This document shows, piece by piece, positions 15,006-23,271 of a stretch of DNA of 38,328 bases. Under the pieces are notes generated by a model that saw only the letters and a program-made list of their open reading frames with translations, searched no databases and was not told the DNA's origin. Both the position numbers and the translations under genes were made by a program. This DNA is from Formivibrio sp. (GTDB lineage Bacteria; Pseudomonadota; Gammaproteobacteria; Burkholderiales; Chitinibacteraceae): contig JARLJJ010000143.1 of NCBI GenBank assembly GCA_031291275.1, positions 1-38,328 on the forward strand, in the 5' to 3' direction. How positions within the stretch are numbered: the stretch's first letter is position 1; every line of letters starts with the position of its first letter.

Positions 15006-16120
15006 GCTTGAATCTGTTCGAGAGCGTGGATAAGGGCAGTGCAAACACGATCGATGTCGCTGTCTTGCATTTGCGGGAACAAGGGCAATGTCAAAATGCG
15101 CGCGGCAATGGATTCGGTTTGCGGCAAATCACCCGCCTTCCAGCCCAGTTGCCGATAGAGGCTGGTCGTGTGGATCGCCGGGTAATGCACGCCGCTGCCA
15201 ATGCCAGCCTCCTTGAGCAACTGGATCAATGCGGAACGCTGCGCCGCGAGCGCTTCAGGCAGCACGATCTGGAACATATGCCAGTTGCTCTGGCTGAAAT
15301 CGGCCGGTGGCAGGCCGACGTCGACACCGGCCAGCCGCTTGAAATACCACCGGGCCAGTTCGCGCCGACGCGCATTGAGTGCATCCAGATGCGGGAGTTG
15401 GCCCAGTCCGATGGCAGCGGCGATGTCGGTCAGATTGGCCTTGCCGCCCAGTACATCGCAATCGTAGGTACCGTCCGGCGCACGCGTCACACCCTGCAGG
15501 CGCAGCTTCTCGAACAGGCGCGCTTCCGTCTCGTCATTCAGCACCAGGCAGCCGCCTTCGCCGGTGGTCATGTTCTTGTTCGGGTGGAAGCTGAACGCAA
15601 CCAGATCGCCAAAGCTGCCGAGTTCGCGCCCTTGCCAGTTCGCGCCTTGCGACTGCGCGGCGTCTTCGATCACGCGCAATCCATGTAGCTGGGCAAGTTG
15701 GTACAGACGGTCACGGTCAACCGGGAGGCCAGCCAGATCGACAGGAATGATCGCGCGGGTTCTGGCGGTAATCGCCTTTTCCACCTGGTCCAGATCAATC
15801 AACCGGGTCGCCGGATCAATGTCGACAAATACCGGCGTCGCGCCGACGGTGAGAACCACATTGGCGCTGGCCACCCAGGTGAGCGATGTGGTGATCACCT
15901 CGTCGCCTTCCTTGACGCCGGCGATGCGCAAGGCAAATTCCAGCGCAGCCGTGGCCGAATTCACCAACCGCACCGGACGTCCGCCGGCACGCGCCGAAAG
16001 CGCGACTTCCAGTTCCTTGCATTTGGGACCGGTGGTCAACCAGCCCGAACGCAGCACGGCAGAAACGCTGGCGATCGTGTCTTCATCGATGGCCGGACGG
16101 GTAAACGGGAGAAATTCCAT
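15002..16120 (-). CDS. arnB: UDP-4-amino-4-deoxy-L-arabinose aminotransferase
   Basis: PLP enzyme that aminates UDP-4-keto-arabinose with glutamate. The 372-aa protein starts EFLPFTRPAI, shows the PLP-binding Asp in IEDAAQSQGA, and the Schiff-base lysine K182 in FHPNKNMTTGEGG. Length is near that of E. coli ArnB. Start 16120 is chosen from the family N-terminus; the frame remains open far upstream through the flippase gene, which is a shadow. It starts 20 bases after the flippase gene and overlaps arnC by 4 bases. Confidence 0.95.
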   Translation of the reverse strand: MEFLPFTRPAIDEDTIASVSAVLRSGWLTTGPKCKELEVALSARAGGRPVRLVNSATAALEFALRIAGVKEGDEVITTSLTWVASANVVLTVGATPVFVDIDPATRLIDLDQVEKAITARTRAIIPVDLAGLPVDRDRLYQLAQLHGLRVIEDAAQSQGANWQGRELGSFGDLVAFSFHPNKNMTTGEGGCLVLNDETEARLFEKLRLQGVTRAPDGTYDCDVLGGKANLTDIAAAIGLGQLPHLDALNARRRELARWYFKRLAGVDVGLPPADFSQSNWHMFQIVLPEALAAQRSALIQLLKEAGIGSGVHYPAIHTTSLYRQLGWKAGDLPQTESIAARILTLPLFPQMQDSDIDRVCTALIHALEQIQA

Positions 16121-16140
16121 ATTCAAGCTCGATTCAAAAT

Positions 16141-16512
16141 TCAGGAGCGGGCAACGATGATCACGCCCACAATGATGACGGCGATGCCGGACAAGCGCTG
16201 AATGCCCACGGCTTCGCCAAACAGCCACCACGCCAGCAGCGCATTGACCACATAACCGATCGATAGCATCGGATAGGCGATGCTGACCTCGACTCGTGAC
16301 AGCGCCATGATCCAGACCACCACGCTCACCACGTAACACGACAAGCCGCCCAGGATCGGCAGATTGGTCGCCAATTGAGTCCCCACCGGCCAGGCATTGG
16401 CCAGGGAAAAATCAAAGTGTCCCATCTGCCGCACGCCGGCTTTGAGAAAAAGTTGCGCAGCGGCATTAAGCAGCACGCCAAACAGGATCAGTCCAAATTC
16501 GATCAGCTTCAT
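16141..16512 (-). CDS. SMR/EamA-type small membrane protein, ArnE/ArnF-like flippase subunit
   Basis: The 123-aa protein has four predicted membrane helices (LIEFGLILFGVLLNAAAQLFL, ILGGLSCYVVSVVVWIMAL, IAYPMLSIGYVVNALLAWWLF, LSGIAVIIVGVIIVA). It lies between arnT and arnB, exactly where L-Ara4N-phosphoundecaprenol flippase genes sit. Enterobacteria use two such proteins, ArnE and ArnF. Only one is present here, so it may work as a homodimer. It overlaps arnT by 4 bases. Confidence 0.85.
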   Translation of the reverse strand: MKLIEFGLILFGVLLNAAAQLFLKAGVRQMGHFDFSLANAWPVGTQLATNLPILGGLSCYVVSVVVWIMALSRVEVSIAYPMLSIGYVVNALLAWWLFGEAVGIQRLSGIAVIIVGVIIVARS

Positions 16513-18164
16513 GGCTTGGCCACCACCATGCGCCGCACATCCTGATAGATGATTTTCATCGGTACGTTTTGCTGTTTCAGTGTTTCGTAAGTTGTCATAT
16601 CCATCATTGCCACCGCGCTTTTCGCTGCATTCCAGTGAGGAACAAAATCGGCCAGGGTCGGAATCCAGCGTCCCGGCTCGGCGTTTTCACCAAATTCAAA
16701 TTCGTCGACATAATCAACCAAGGTGACTTGTCGCCTTAGATAATACGGGAAAGTCTGATCGTAGGTTCGGACTGAAAAAACCTGGGTATCTGCCTGCAGA
16801 TAGGGTGCAATGTCTTGCACTATCCATTTGCTGCTCTTCAACTGTCCATAACTGTCATGGCCTGCACCGCCAAGCGTCACCGCCAGCAGCGTTGCCATGA
16901 CCAGCAACATGACGGCCGTTATTTTGCGATTGTTCTTCAACGCCCGCCAAGCCAGCGCAGCGCACACCAGAAAAACTACGCCAGCGATGACCAGATAGAG
17001 CGCCAAGTGCTGCAGGATAGGCAACGGGGTGTGCACCGAGGCAAAACGCCCGACAAACGGGTACGCACACAACACCAGCACCCAGGCCAGGATCGGCAGC
17101 AATAAATGCTTTTTCAAGGATGCAGAAGGTATTTTCTCCAATACCAGTGCCAGCAATATCCCAAGCGCCGGAAACATCGGCAGGATGTATGACGGCAGCT
17201 TTGAACCAGATTTACTGAAAAAGGCAAAAATAAATACGCACCAGATCAACAGAAAACGCCGGGTGCGGAAAGATTCACCGGTGGTTTTCCAGCCTTCTCG
17301 GCACACCTGGCCCAGCAAGGTGGTCCACGGCAAAAAACCGAGAATCAGGTAAGGTACAAAATACCAGATCGGCCCTGCCCGGCGGTGTTCCGTGGTCAGA
17401 AAACGCTCGAAGTGTTCGTGAATGAAAAAGAAATGGTTAAAGCCGGGATTGCGTTCAGCCACCAGGTAAAACCACGGTGCCGTGAGCGCAAAAAAGAGGG
17501 TCAACCCGCTCAACCAATGCATACGGCGCCAGGGCGCCCAATGCCAGTTGATCAAGCTGTACAAAATCAAAGTCATTCCCGGGATCAGGATGCCGATCAA
17601 GCCTTTGGACAGCGTAGCGCCCGCCATGGCAGCCCAGCATAACCACATCAACCCACGCTGGTGAGTCGGGGTAGTCGCGTCATCCTGCGCCAGAATAAAA
17701 CTGCACAGCGACAGCGTCAGGAAAAAGGTCGTGCCCATATCGAGCGTCAGGAAATGGCTGTTGCCGATGATCCACGCCGAACCGGCCACCGCAAGTGCCG
17801 CCAGATGACCAACCGTGGCGCCCCACAATTTCTTGGTACTTAACCAAACCACGACAATGGTGAGAAAACCGGTCAATCCCGGCCAAAAGCGCGCGGCAAA
17901 TTCGTTGAAACCGAACAATGCGAAGCTGGCCGCCCCGGCCCAGTATTGCAAAGCGGGTTTTTCAAAATACAGGATGCCATTCAGCCGCGGGGTAATCCAG
18001 TCGCCACTTTGCAGCATCTCCATGGCAATGCTGGCATAACGGCCTTCGTCGGAATGGATCAAGGCCCGGGTACTCAGCGAGAAAAACCAGATAAAAGCGA
18101 GCACTATCCAGTAAATCACGATGGTCCGATTTTGCGGCCCCGATGAACGCTGAAGATAACTCAA
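16509..18164 (-). CDS. arnT: lipid A L-Ara4N transferase, GT39 family
   Basis: Moves L-Ara4N from its undecaprenyl carrier onto lipid A phosphates in the periplasm, lowering negative charge and binding of polymyxin and other cationic peptides. The 551-aa protein matches E. coli ArnT in length. It has the N-terminal helix, the catalytic loop SDEGRYASIAMEM with the conserved Asp-Glu, FEKPALQYW, and a dozen or so membrane segments. The start is a TTG at 18164; no in-frame ATG lies near the N-terminus. A five-codon ORF (18178-18161) ends in a TGA overlapping this TTG, which may couple translation. First gene of the operon. Confidence 0.94.
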   Translation of the reverse strand: MSYLQRSSGPQNRTIVIYWIVLAFIWFFSLSTRALIHSDEGRYASIAMEMLQSGDWITPRLNGILYFEKPALQYWAGAASFALFGFNEFAARFWPGLTGFLTIVVVWLSTKKLWGATVGHLAALAVAGSAWIIGNSHFLTLDMGTTFFLTLSLCSFILAQDDATTPTHQRGLMWLCWAAMAGATLSKGLIGILIPGMTLILYSLINWHWAPWRRMHWLSGLTLFFALTAPWFYLVAERNPGFNHFFFIHEHFERFLTTEHRRAGPIWYFVPYLILGFLPWTTLLGQVCREGWKTTGESFRTRRFLLIWCVFIFAFFSKSGSKLPSYILPMFPALGILLALVLEKIPSASLKKHLLLPILAWVLVLCAYPFVGRFASVHTPLPILQHLALYLVIAGVVFLVCAALAWRALKNNRKITAVMLLVMATLLAVTLGGAGHDSYGQLKSSKWIVQDIAPYLQADTQVFSVRTYDQTFPYYLRRQVTLVDYVDEFEFGENAEPGRWIPTLADFVPHWNAAKSAVAMMDMTTYETLKQQNVPMKIIYQDVRRMVVAKP

Positions 18165-18441
18165 GGTTGAATTCCCATAATTATTTGATTGCCCCGGCCA
18201 TTCCCCGCGGGACAGACCGGACGGCGGAATAAATAAAGAACGAATCTTACTCGGCCAACCCTAGTTCGACCACCGCCGGTTTTTTGCCAAGCACATCCCG
18301 TCTTGCCACCGCTACAGATGGCTGGGAGAATCCACCGTTGACAACGGCAAGATCGACCGGTCCCAAGCATCCTGCAATTTACTTGTTCTGGGTCGCTCAT
18401 TCAGTCCGGGCCAGTTTTAATCCCTAACGGAATATACATTC
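18165..18441. promoter_or_regulatory. divergent intergenic region between arnT and ugd
   Basis: This 277-base gap should hold promoters for the arn operon (leftward) and ugd (rightward). I could not place convincing -35/-10 pairs or a PmrA/PhoP-type box. It contains a perfect 13-bp palindrome, CCGTTGACAACGG (18335-18347), a possible operator half-site pair. Confidence 0.4.
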
Positions 18442-19773
18442 ATGCGCATCACCATTATCGGCTCCGGCTATGTCGGCCTGGTTACTGGCACTTGTCTGGC
18501 AGAGTACGGCAACGACGTGCTTTGCCTTGATCTTGATCCTCGCAAGATTGAGATGCTCCAGAGTGGTGGCATCCCGATTTACGAGCCAGGACTGGAAGAA
18601 ATGGTCCACCGCAATGTCGCTGCCGGGCGCTTGCGCTTCACAACGAACATCGAGGAGTCCGTCGCACACGGCATGATCCAGTTCATCGGAGTGGGCACGC
18701 CGCCGGACGAGGATGGCTCGGCCGATCTGAAATATGTCCTTGCGGCAGCGCGCAACATCGGCAAGCACATGACCGAGTACAAAGTCATCGTCGACAAATC
18801 CACAGTGCCGGTCGGCACGGCCGACAAAGTCCGTGACGTCATCGCGGAAGCACTGGCAGAGCGCGAGACCAAACTCGATTACAGCGTGGTTTCCAATCCG
18901 GAATTCCTCAAGGAAGGTGCCTCTGTCGAAGATTTCATGCGCCCGGACCGCATCGTCATCGGCACGCAGGACGAGCGTTCGCGCAATGTCATGCATAGCC
19001 TCTATGCGCCATTTGTGCGCAACCACGATCGCATTCTGTATATGGATGTGCGTTCGGCGGAACTGACCAAGTATGCCGCCAACGCCATGTTGGCCACGCG
19101 CATCTCGTTCATGAACGATCTGGCTAATCTCGCGGAAAAACTCGGCGCGGATATTGAACATGTACGCAAAGGCATCGGCGCCGATCCACGCATCGGCTAC
19201 CACTTCCTTTACCCAGGCATCGGCTATGGCGGCTCCTGCTTCCCGAAAGACGTACAGGCACTGCAACGCACCGCGCAGGAATATGGCCAACATCTGCAGA
19301 TCCTGCAGGCGGTCGAGTCGGTCAACCATGCCCAAAAGAGCGTGTTGATCAGCAAAATCGTCAAGCGCTACGGTGAAAACCTGAGTGGTCGGCATTTTGC
19401 CCTTTGGGGACTGTCTTTCAAACCCAATACCGACGACATGCGCGATGCACCAAGCCATATCGTGATCAACGGCCTGATTGGACGCGGCGCCACGGTGACC
19501 GCACACGATCCGGTGGCCATGCACGAGGCTCAGCGCACGATCGGCAACAAAGCCGGGCTCAGCTATGCCGAAACACCGAAACAGGCACTGGAGGGCGCCG
19601 ATGCACTGGTGATCGTGACCGAGTGGAAAGCCTTCCGCAGCCCTGATTTTTCCGAATTGAAACGCTTGTTGAAAGAACCGGTGATTTTCGACGGACGCAA
19701 TCTGTACGAACCGGAACGCATGGCGGACGACGGCTTCAGCTATTACCCGATCGGGCGCAAGCAGGCGGACTGA
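18442..19773 (+). CDS. ugd: UDP-glucose 6-dehydrogenase
   Basis: Oxidises UDP-glucose to UDP-glucuronate with two NAD+. That product feeds the ArnA decarboxylase encoded next door and may also feed polysaccharide synthesis. The 443-aa protein has the NAD motif GSGYVG (7-12), [18 protein letters not shown], and the catalytic cysteine C266 in [10 protein letters not shown]. It is divergent from the arn operon and convergent with arnD, so it sits physically inside the L-Ara4N cluster but in its own transcript. Followed by a strong shared terminator. Confidence 0.96.
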   Translation: MRITIIGSGYVGLVTGTCLAEYGNDVLCLDLDPRKIEMLQSGGIPIYEPGLEEMVHRNVAAGRLRFTTNIEESVAHGMIQFIGVGTPPDEDGSADLKYVLAAARNIGKHMTEYKVIVDKSTVPVGTADKVRDVIAEALAERETKLDYSVVSNPEFLKEGASVEDFMRPDRIVIGTQDERSRNVMHSLYAPFVRNHDRILYMDVRSAELTKYAANAMLATRISFMNDLANLAEKLGADIEHVRKGIGADPRIGYHFLYPGIGYGGSCFPKDVQALQRTAQEYGQHLQILQAVESVNHAQKSVLISKIVKRYGENLSGRHFALWGLSFKPNTDDMRDAPSHIVINGLIGRGATVTAHDPVAMHEAQRTIGNKAGLSYAETPKQALEGADALVIVTEWKAFRSPDFSELKRLLKEPVIFDGRNLYEPERMADDGFSYYPIGRKQAD

Positions 19774-19804
19774 CACGTCCCCGACGCACGGTGCGCTCAA
19801 AACG

Positions 19805-19833
19805 AACAAAGCCGGCAAGAAGCCGGCTTTGTT
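19805..19833. terminator. bidirectional terminator between ugd and arnD
   Basis: Perfect 12-bp stem AACAAAGCCGGC (19805-19816) with its complement (19822-19833) around an AAGAA loop, flanked by T-rich sequence on the plus strand and a modestly T-containing tail on the minus strand. Serves both converging genes. Confidence 0.85.
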
Positions 19834-19849
19834 TCAATCGAACGCCATG

Positions 19850-20761
19850 TCAAGACGGGTAACGTGCCCCCTGCACAGCCAGCAACCCGGCACGTCCATC
19901 GACCTCGCCCATCTCGACCGCATGGTAGGGCAGGTTTTTCAGGTCGAGCATGCCATACAGCTCGCCCATCGAAACCATCTGGTAGCCCTGCGCCTCCCAG
20001 CCATCCAGCATGCGCTCCATCGCCGGCAGCAGTTTCATGCCTTCCATTTCAGCATGCAGGGTAAAAACGTGGCCATATTCAGCCTCGTGCGCGGTGGCCT
20101 GGATCAGTTGATTGTGCACGGTCTCCGGCGTGATGCCATCGAGGCCCAGGAGTTCATCCAGCGTCGGCAAGGTAGTCGGCAATTGCACGCACTGGATTGG
20201 CTCGCCTTCTGCAATGGGCCAGAACGGATGACTGCCACGCGTATCGGAGGCATAGGTCCACCCCATACGCTGTTCCAGCCGGTACGCGGTGCGATTCATT
20301 TGCCAACCGGCCGCACCGTGGGTGGCAGCGGGATGGCCAAAGATCTCGGTAAACCGCTCACTGGCAAGATCCAATTCGGCTTTGGTCCACTGTGCATCGG
20401 CATTAACTACGCCATCCTGCCAGCGCACGTGATCCCAGCAGTGAATGCCGACCTCAAAACCCGCAGCTTCGGTGCTGCGCAGGATATCGCCACAACGCCG
20501 ACCGATATCCGGCCCCGGCAACAAGGTACCGTAGAGCAAGGTCATCAGCCCGTAATGTTCCAGCACCGATGTCCGCGATACTTTTTTCATGAAGCCACGC
20601 CGGAACACCCGCTTGATGGCCCGTCCGGTATGGTCCCGGCCCAGGCTGAACAGAAAAGTGGCATTCACTCCGCGCGATTGGAACAGTTCCAGCAGGCGAG
20701 GCACGCCTTCCCGGGTGCCGCGATAGGTATCGACATCCACCTTGAGTGCAATGGTTTTCAT
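19850..20761 (-). CDS. arnD: L-Ara4FN-phosphoundecaprenol deformylase
   Basis: Removes the formyl group from lipid-linked L-Ara4FN before flipping. The 303-aa NodB-type polysaccharide deacetylase begins IALKVDVDTYRGTREGVPRLLELF, which matches the ArnD N-terminus closely. It continues with the metal-site segment VGIHCWDHVRWQ, AAGWQMNR, and the late FTLHAEMEG. Start at 20761 gives the family N-terminus; the longer frame to 20962 overlaps the divergent sbcB. It lies outside the main arn operon, separated from it by ugd, so its expression is set separately. Confidence 0.93.
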   Translation of the reverse strand: MKTIALKVDVDTYRGTREGVPRLLELFQSRGVNATFLFSLGRDHTGRAIKRVFRRGFMKKVSRTSVLEHYGLMTLLYGTLLPGPDIGRRCGDILRSTEAAGFEVGIHCWDHVRWQDGVVNADAQWTKAELDLASERFTEIFGHPAATHGAAGWQMNRTAYRLEQRMGWTYASDTRGSHPFWPIAEGEPIQCVQLPTTLPTLDELLGLDGITPETVHNQLIQATAHEAEYGHVFTLHAEMEGMKLLPAMERMLDGWEAQGYQMVSMGELYGMLDLKNLPYHAVEMGEVDGRAGLLAVQGARYPS

Positions 20762-20948
20762 GGCTTGGCGATCAAAGGAAAACAGCAATGATGCCGAGGC
20801 AGGCGCTGCAACGCAATCGGCAAAACGGATAACGGTTACAGGCACGATGGGCATTCCGACCCAATTCGCGGGTTCGCACCGCGCGAGATTTTGTTTTTCC
20901 CTGGCCGCCGCCCGTACAATGGCGGCATTTCCACGCACAGGCCGCGCC

Positions 20949-22385
20949 ATGTCCGAACTCACATTCTTCTGGCACGATTACGAAACTTTCGGCATCGAGG
21001 CGCGCCGCGACCGCCCGGCCCAGTTTGCCGGCATCCGTACCGATGCCGAACTGAACGAGATCGGCGACCCGCTGATGATCTACTGCCAGCCTGCGCCCGA
21101 CTACCTGCCCGATCCGCAGTCCTGCCTGATCACCGGCATTACCCCGCAGCTTTGCCTGGAACGCGGCGTGCCGGAGCATGAGTTCGCTAGCGCAATCGAA
21201 AAGGAATTCGCCACGACCGGCACCGTGGGCGTTGGCTACAACACGATTCGTTTCGACGATGAATTCACGCGCTTCCTGTTCTGGCGCAACCTGATCGACC
21301 CCTATGCGCGCGAATGGCAAAACGATTGCGGGCGCTGGGATTTGCTCGACGTGGTGCGCTGTACTTATGCGCTGCGCCCGGAAGGCATCGAATGGCCGCT
21401 GAACGCCGAGGGCAAACCCTCTTTCCGCCTGGAACACCTCTCCGCCGCCAACGGCCTTGTGCATGAAGCGGCACACGATGCCCTGTCCGACGTGCGCGCG
21501 ACGATTGCACTGGCGCGGCTGATCCGCGCCAAACAACCACGCCTGTTTGATTTCTGCCTGAAACTACGCAAGAAAGAAGCGGTGCAAGCCGAGATCGGCC
21601 TGCCGGAGAAGAAACCGTTCCTGCACATCTCCGGCATGTTTGCACCGGAACGCGGCTGCCTCGCTATTGTCTGGCCGCTCGGCCTGCACCCGACCAATCG
21701 CAATGAAATCATCGTCTGGGATCTGGCCTACGACCCGAGCGAGTTGTTCACGCTCGATGCCGCCACGCTGCGTCAGCGCATGTTCAGCAAAGCCGATGAA
21801 TTGCCAGAAGGCGTGAGCCGCCTGCCGATCAAGACCATCCATATCAACAAGTCGCCAATCGTGATCGGCAACCTGAAAACATTAACTCCCGCCATGACCG
21901 AAAAATGGGGAATCGATCTTGAGCAGGCGCTGCGCCACGCCCGGATCGCGGCGCAAGGTCCGGACCTGACCGGCTTGTGGGCCGAAGCATTCCAGCGCCC
22001 CGCCCTGGACGGCACCCCGGATGTCGATGCTGATCTGTACGGCGGTTTCGTCGGCAACAACGACCGGCGCACGCTGGCGCGTCTGCGCGGCATGAACGCC
22101 GAGCAACTTGCTAGCGCACGCCCAAGCTTTGACGATGCGCGACTTGACGAAATTTTCTTCCGTTACCGAGCCCGCAATTTCCCGCAACAGCTCAGCGAAG
22201 CCGAGGCAGAACATTGGCAGGCGCATTGCGCCGAACGCTTGCACCAAGGCAAGGATGGCGCACGCACCTTGGCCGATTTTTTCAACGCAATTGATGCACT
22301 TTCAGAAGATACCGATGAACGCGGCGAGGAAATCCTGGGCGCTTTATATGATTACGCCGAGGGAATTGCCCCGGAGTTACCGTAA
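20949..22385 (+). CDS. sbcB: exodeoxyribonuclease I
   Basis: 3'-to-5' single-strand DNA exonuclease of recombination and mismatch repair. The 478-aa length matches E. coli ExoI (about 475). The DEDD exonuclease domain begins FFWHDYETFG with metal ligands D10 and E12, continues with VGYNTIRFDDEFTRF and ends at HDALSDVRAT with the expected His and Asp. The SH3-like and C-terminal helical domains follow. ATG 20949 gives the family N-terminus; the frame is open upstream across arnD's start region but that is not coding on this strand. Divergent from arnD. Confidence 0.95.
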   Translation: MSELTFFWHDYETFGIEARRDRPAQFAGIRTDAELNEIGDPLMIYCQPAPDYLPDPQSCLITGITPQLCLERGVPEHEFASAIEKEFATTGTVGVGYNTIRFDDEFTRFLFWRNLIDPYAREWQNDCGRWDLLDVVRCTYALRPEGIEWPLNAEGKPSFRLEHLSAANGLVHEAAHDALSDVRATIALARLIRAKQPRLFDFCLKLRKKEAVQAEIGLPEKKPFLHISGMFAPERGCLAIVWPLGLHPTNRNEIIVWDLAYDPSELFTLDAATLRQRMFSKADELPEGVSRLPIKTIHINKSPIVIGNLKTLTPAMTEKWGIDLEQALRHARIAAQGPDLTGLWAEAFQRPALDGTPDVDADLYGGFVGNNDRRTLARLRGMNAEQLASARPSFDDARLDEIFFRYRARNFPQQLSEAEAEHWQAHCAERLHQGKDGARTLADFFNAIDALSEDTDERGEEILGALYDYAEGIAPELP

Positions 22386-22423
22386 GCGGTTACACGCAAT
22401 CGCGCATTTTGTCGAGCAGCCTG

Positions 22424-22432
22424 TGATAAAAT
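22424..22432 (+). promoter_or_regulatory. candidate extended -10 promoter for yebC
   Basis: TGA followed by TAAAAT (22427-22432) forms an extended -10 about 40 bases before the yebC start, with no good -35. It lies just after the sbcB stop, so yebC may have its own promoter as well as readthrough. Confidence 0.4.
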
Positions 22433-22471
22433 CCGCGCCTTCATTCGTATTCAAGCTTCAGGACTGACATC

Positions 22472-23206
22472 ATGGCCGGCCATTCCAAATGGGCAAACAT
22501 CAAGCATAAAAAAGCCGCTACCGACGCCAAGCGCGGCAAGATCTTCACCCGTCTGATCAAGGAAATCACCGTGGCCGCGCGTATGGGCAACAGTGCAGAC
22601 GTTAATGCCAACCCGCGCTTGCGACTGGCCATTGACAAAGCACTCGATGCCAACATGACCAAGGACACCATCCAGCGCGCTGCCGACCGGGGTGCCGGCA
22701 ATCTGGAAGGTGCCAACTATGAGGAGTGCCGCTACGAAGGTTACGGCATTGCGGGTGCAGCCATCATGGTGGACTGCCTGACCGACAACAAGGTCCGTAC
22801 CGTGGCCGATGTTCGTCACGCTTTCAACAAGTATGGCGGCAATATGGGTACCGACGGCTGCGTGTCGTTCCAGTTCAAGCACTGCGGCTCCCTGCTGTTT
22901 GCCCCCGGCACATCGGAAGACGCGTTGATGGAAGCCGCGCTTGAAGCCGGTGCCGATGACGTGATCACCAACGAAGACGGTTCACTCGAAGTCATCACCC
23001 CGCCATACGAATTTGTCACGATCAAGGAAGCACTGGAAGCTGCCGGTTTCAAGGCCGAAATGGGCGAAGTGACCATGCGTGCTGAGAACGAAACCGAGTT
23101 GACCGGCGAAGACGTGGCCAAGATGCAAAAGCTGCTGGACGCGCTGGAAAGCCTGGATGACGTTCAAGATGTATACACCTCGGCGATCATGGACGAAGAA
23201 GACTAG
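22472..23206 (+). CDS. yebC: YebC/PmpR family protein
   Basis: The 244-aa protein begins with the signature [22 protein letters not shown] and has the family's full three-domain length. Members have been described as transcriptional regulators, and more recently some have been reported to help ribosomes through proline stretches; which applies here is unknown. AGGAC lies eight bases before the ATG. In many proteobacteria yebC is followed by ruvC; here it is followed by a terminator and an unrelated converging gene. Confidence 0.96.
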   Translation: MAGHSKWANIKHKKAATDAKRGKIFTRLIKEITVAARMGNSADVNANPRLRLAIDKALDANMTKDTIQRAADRGAGNLEGANYEECRYEGYGIAGAAIMVDCLTDNKVRTVADVRHAFNKYGGNMGTDGCVSFQFKHCGSLLFAPGTSEDALMEAALEAGADDVITNEDGSLEVITPPYEFVTIKEALEAAGFKAEMGEVTMRAENETELTGEDVAKMQKLLDALESLDDVQDVYTSAIMDEED

Positions 23207-23224
23207 ACCGTATTTACCGTCAAT

Positions 23225-23254
23225 AAAAAAGCCGGCGTACATGCCGGCTTTTTT
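23225..23254. terminator. bidirectional terminator after yebC
   Basis: A6 and GCCGGC (23225-23236) pair with GCCGGC and T6 (23243-23254), loop GTACAT. Ideal for both yebC and the converging GGDEF/EAL gene. Confidence 0.92.
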
Positions 23255-23271
23255 CGTCCACGAACCACCAT

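Noticed and set aside
18161..18400. 79-aa minus-strand open frame in the arnT-ugd gap
   Set aside because: Composition is not protein-like and there is no ribosome site; only its last five codons may matter as a mini-ORF before arnT.
18424..19818. 464-aa open frame on the minus strand across ugd
   Set aside because: It mirrors the ugd gene, whose protein has every family motif; long antisense frames are common in GC-rich coding DNA.
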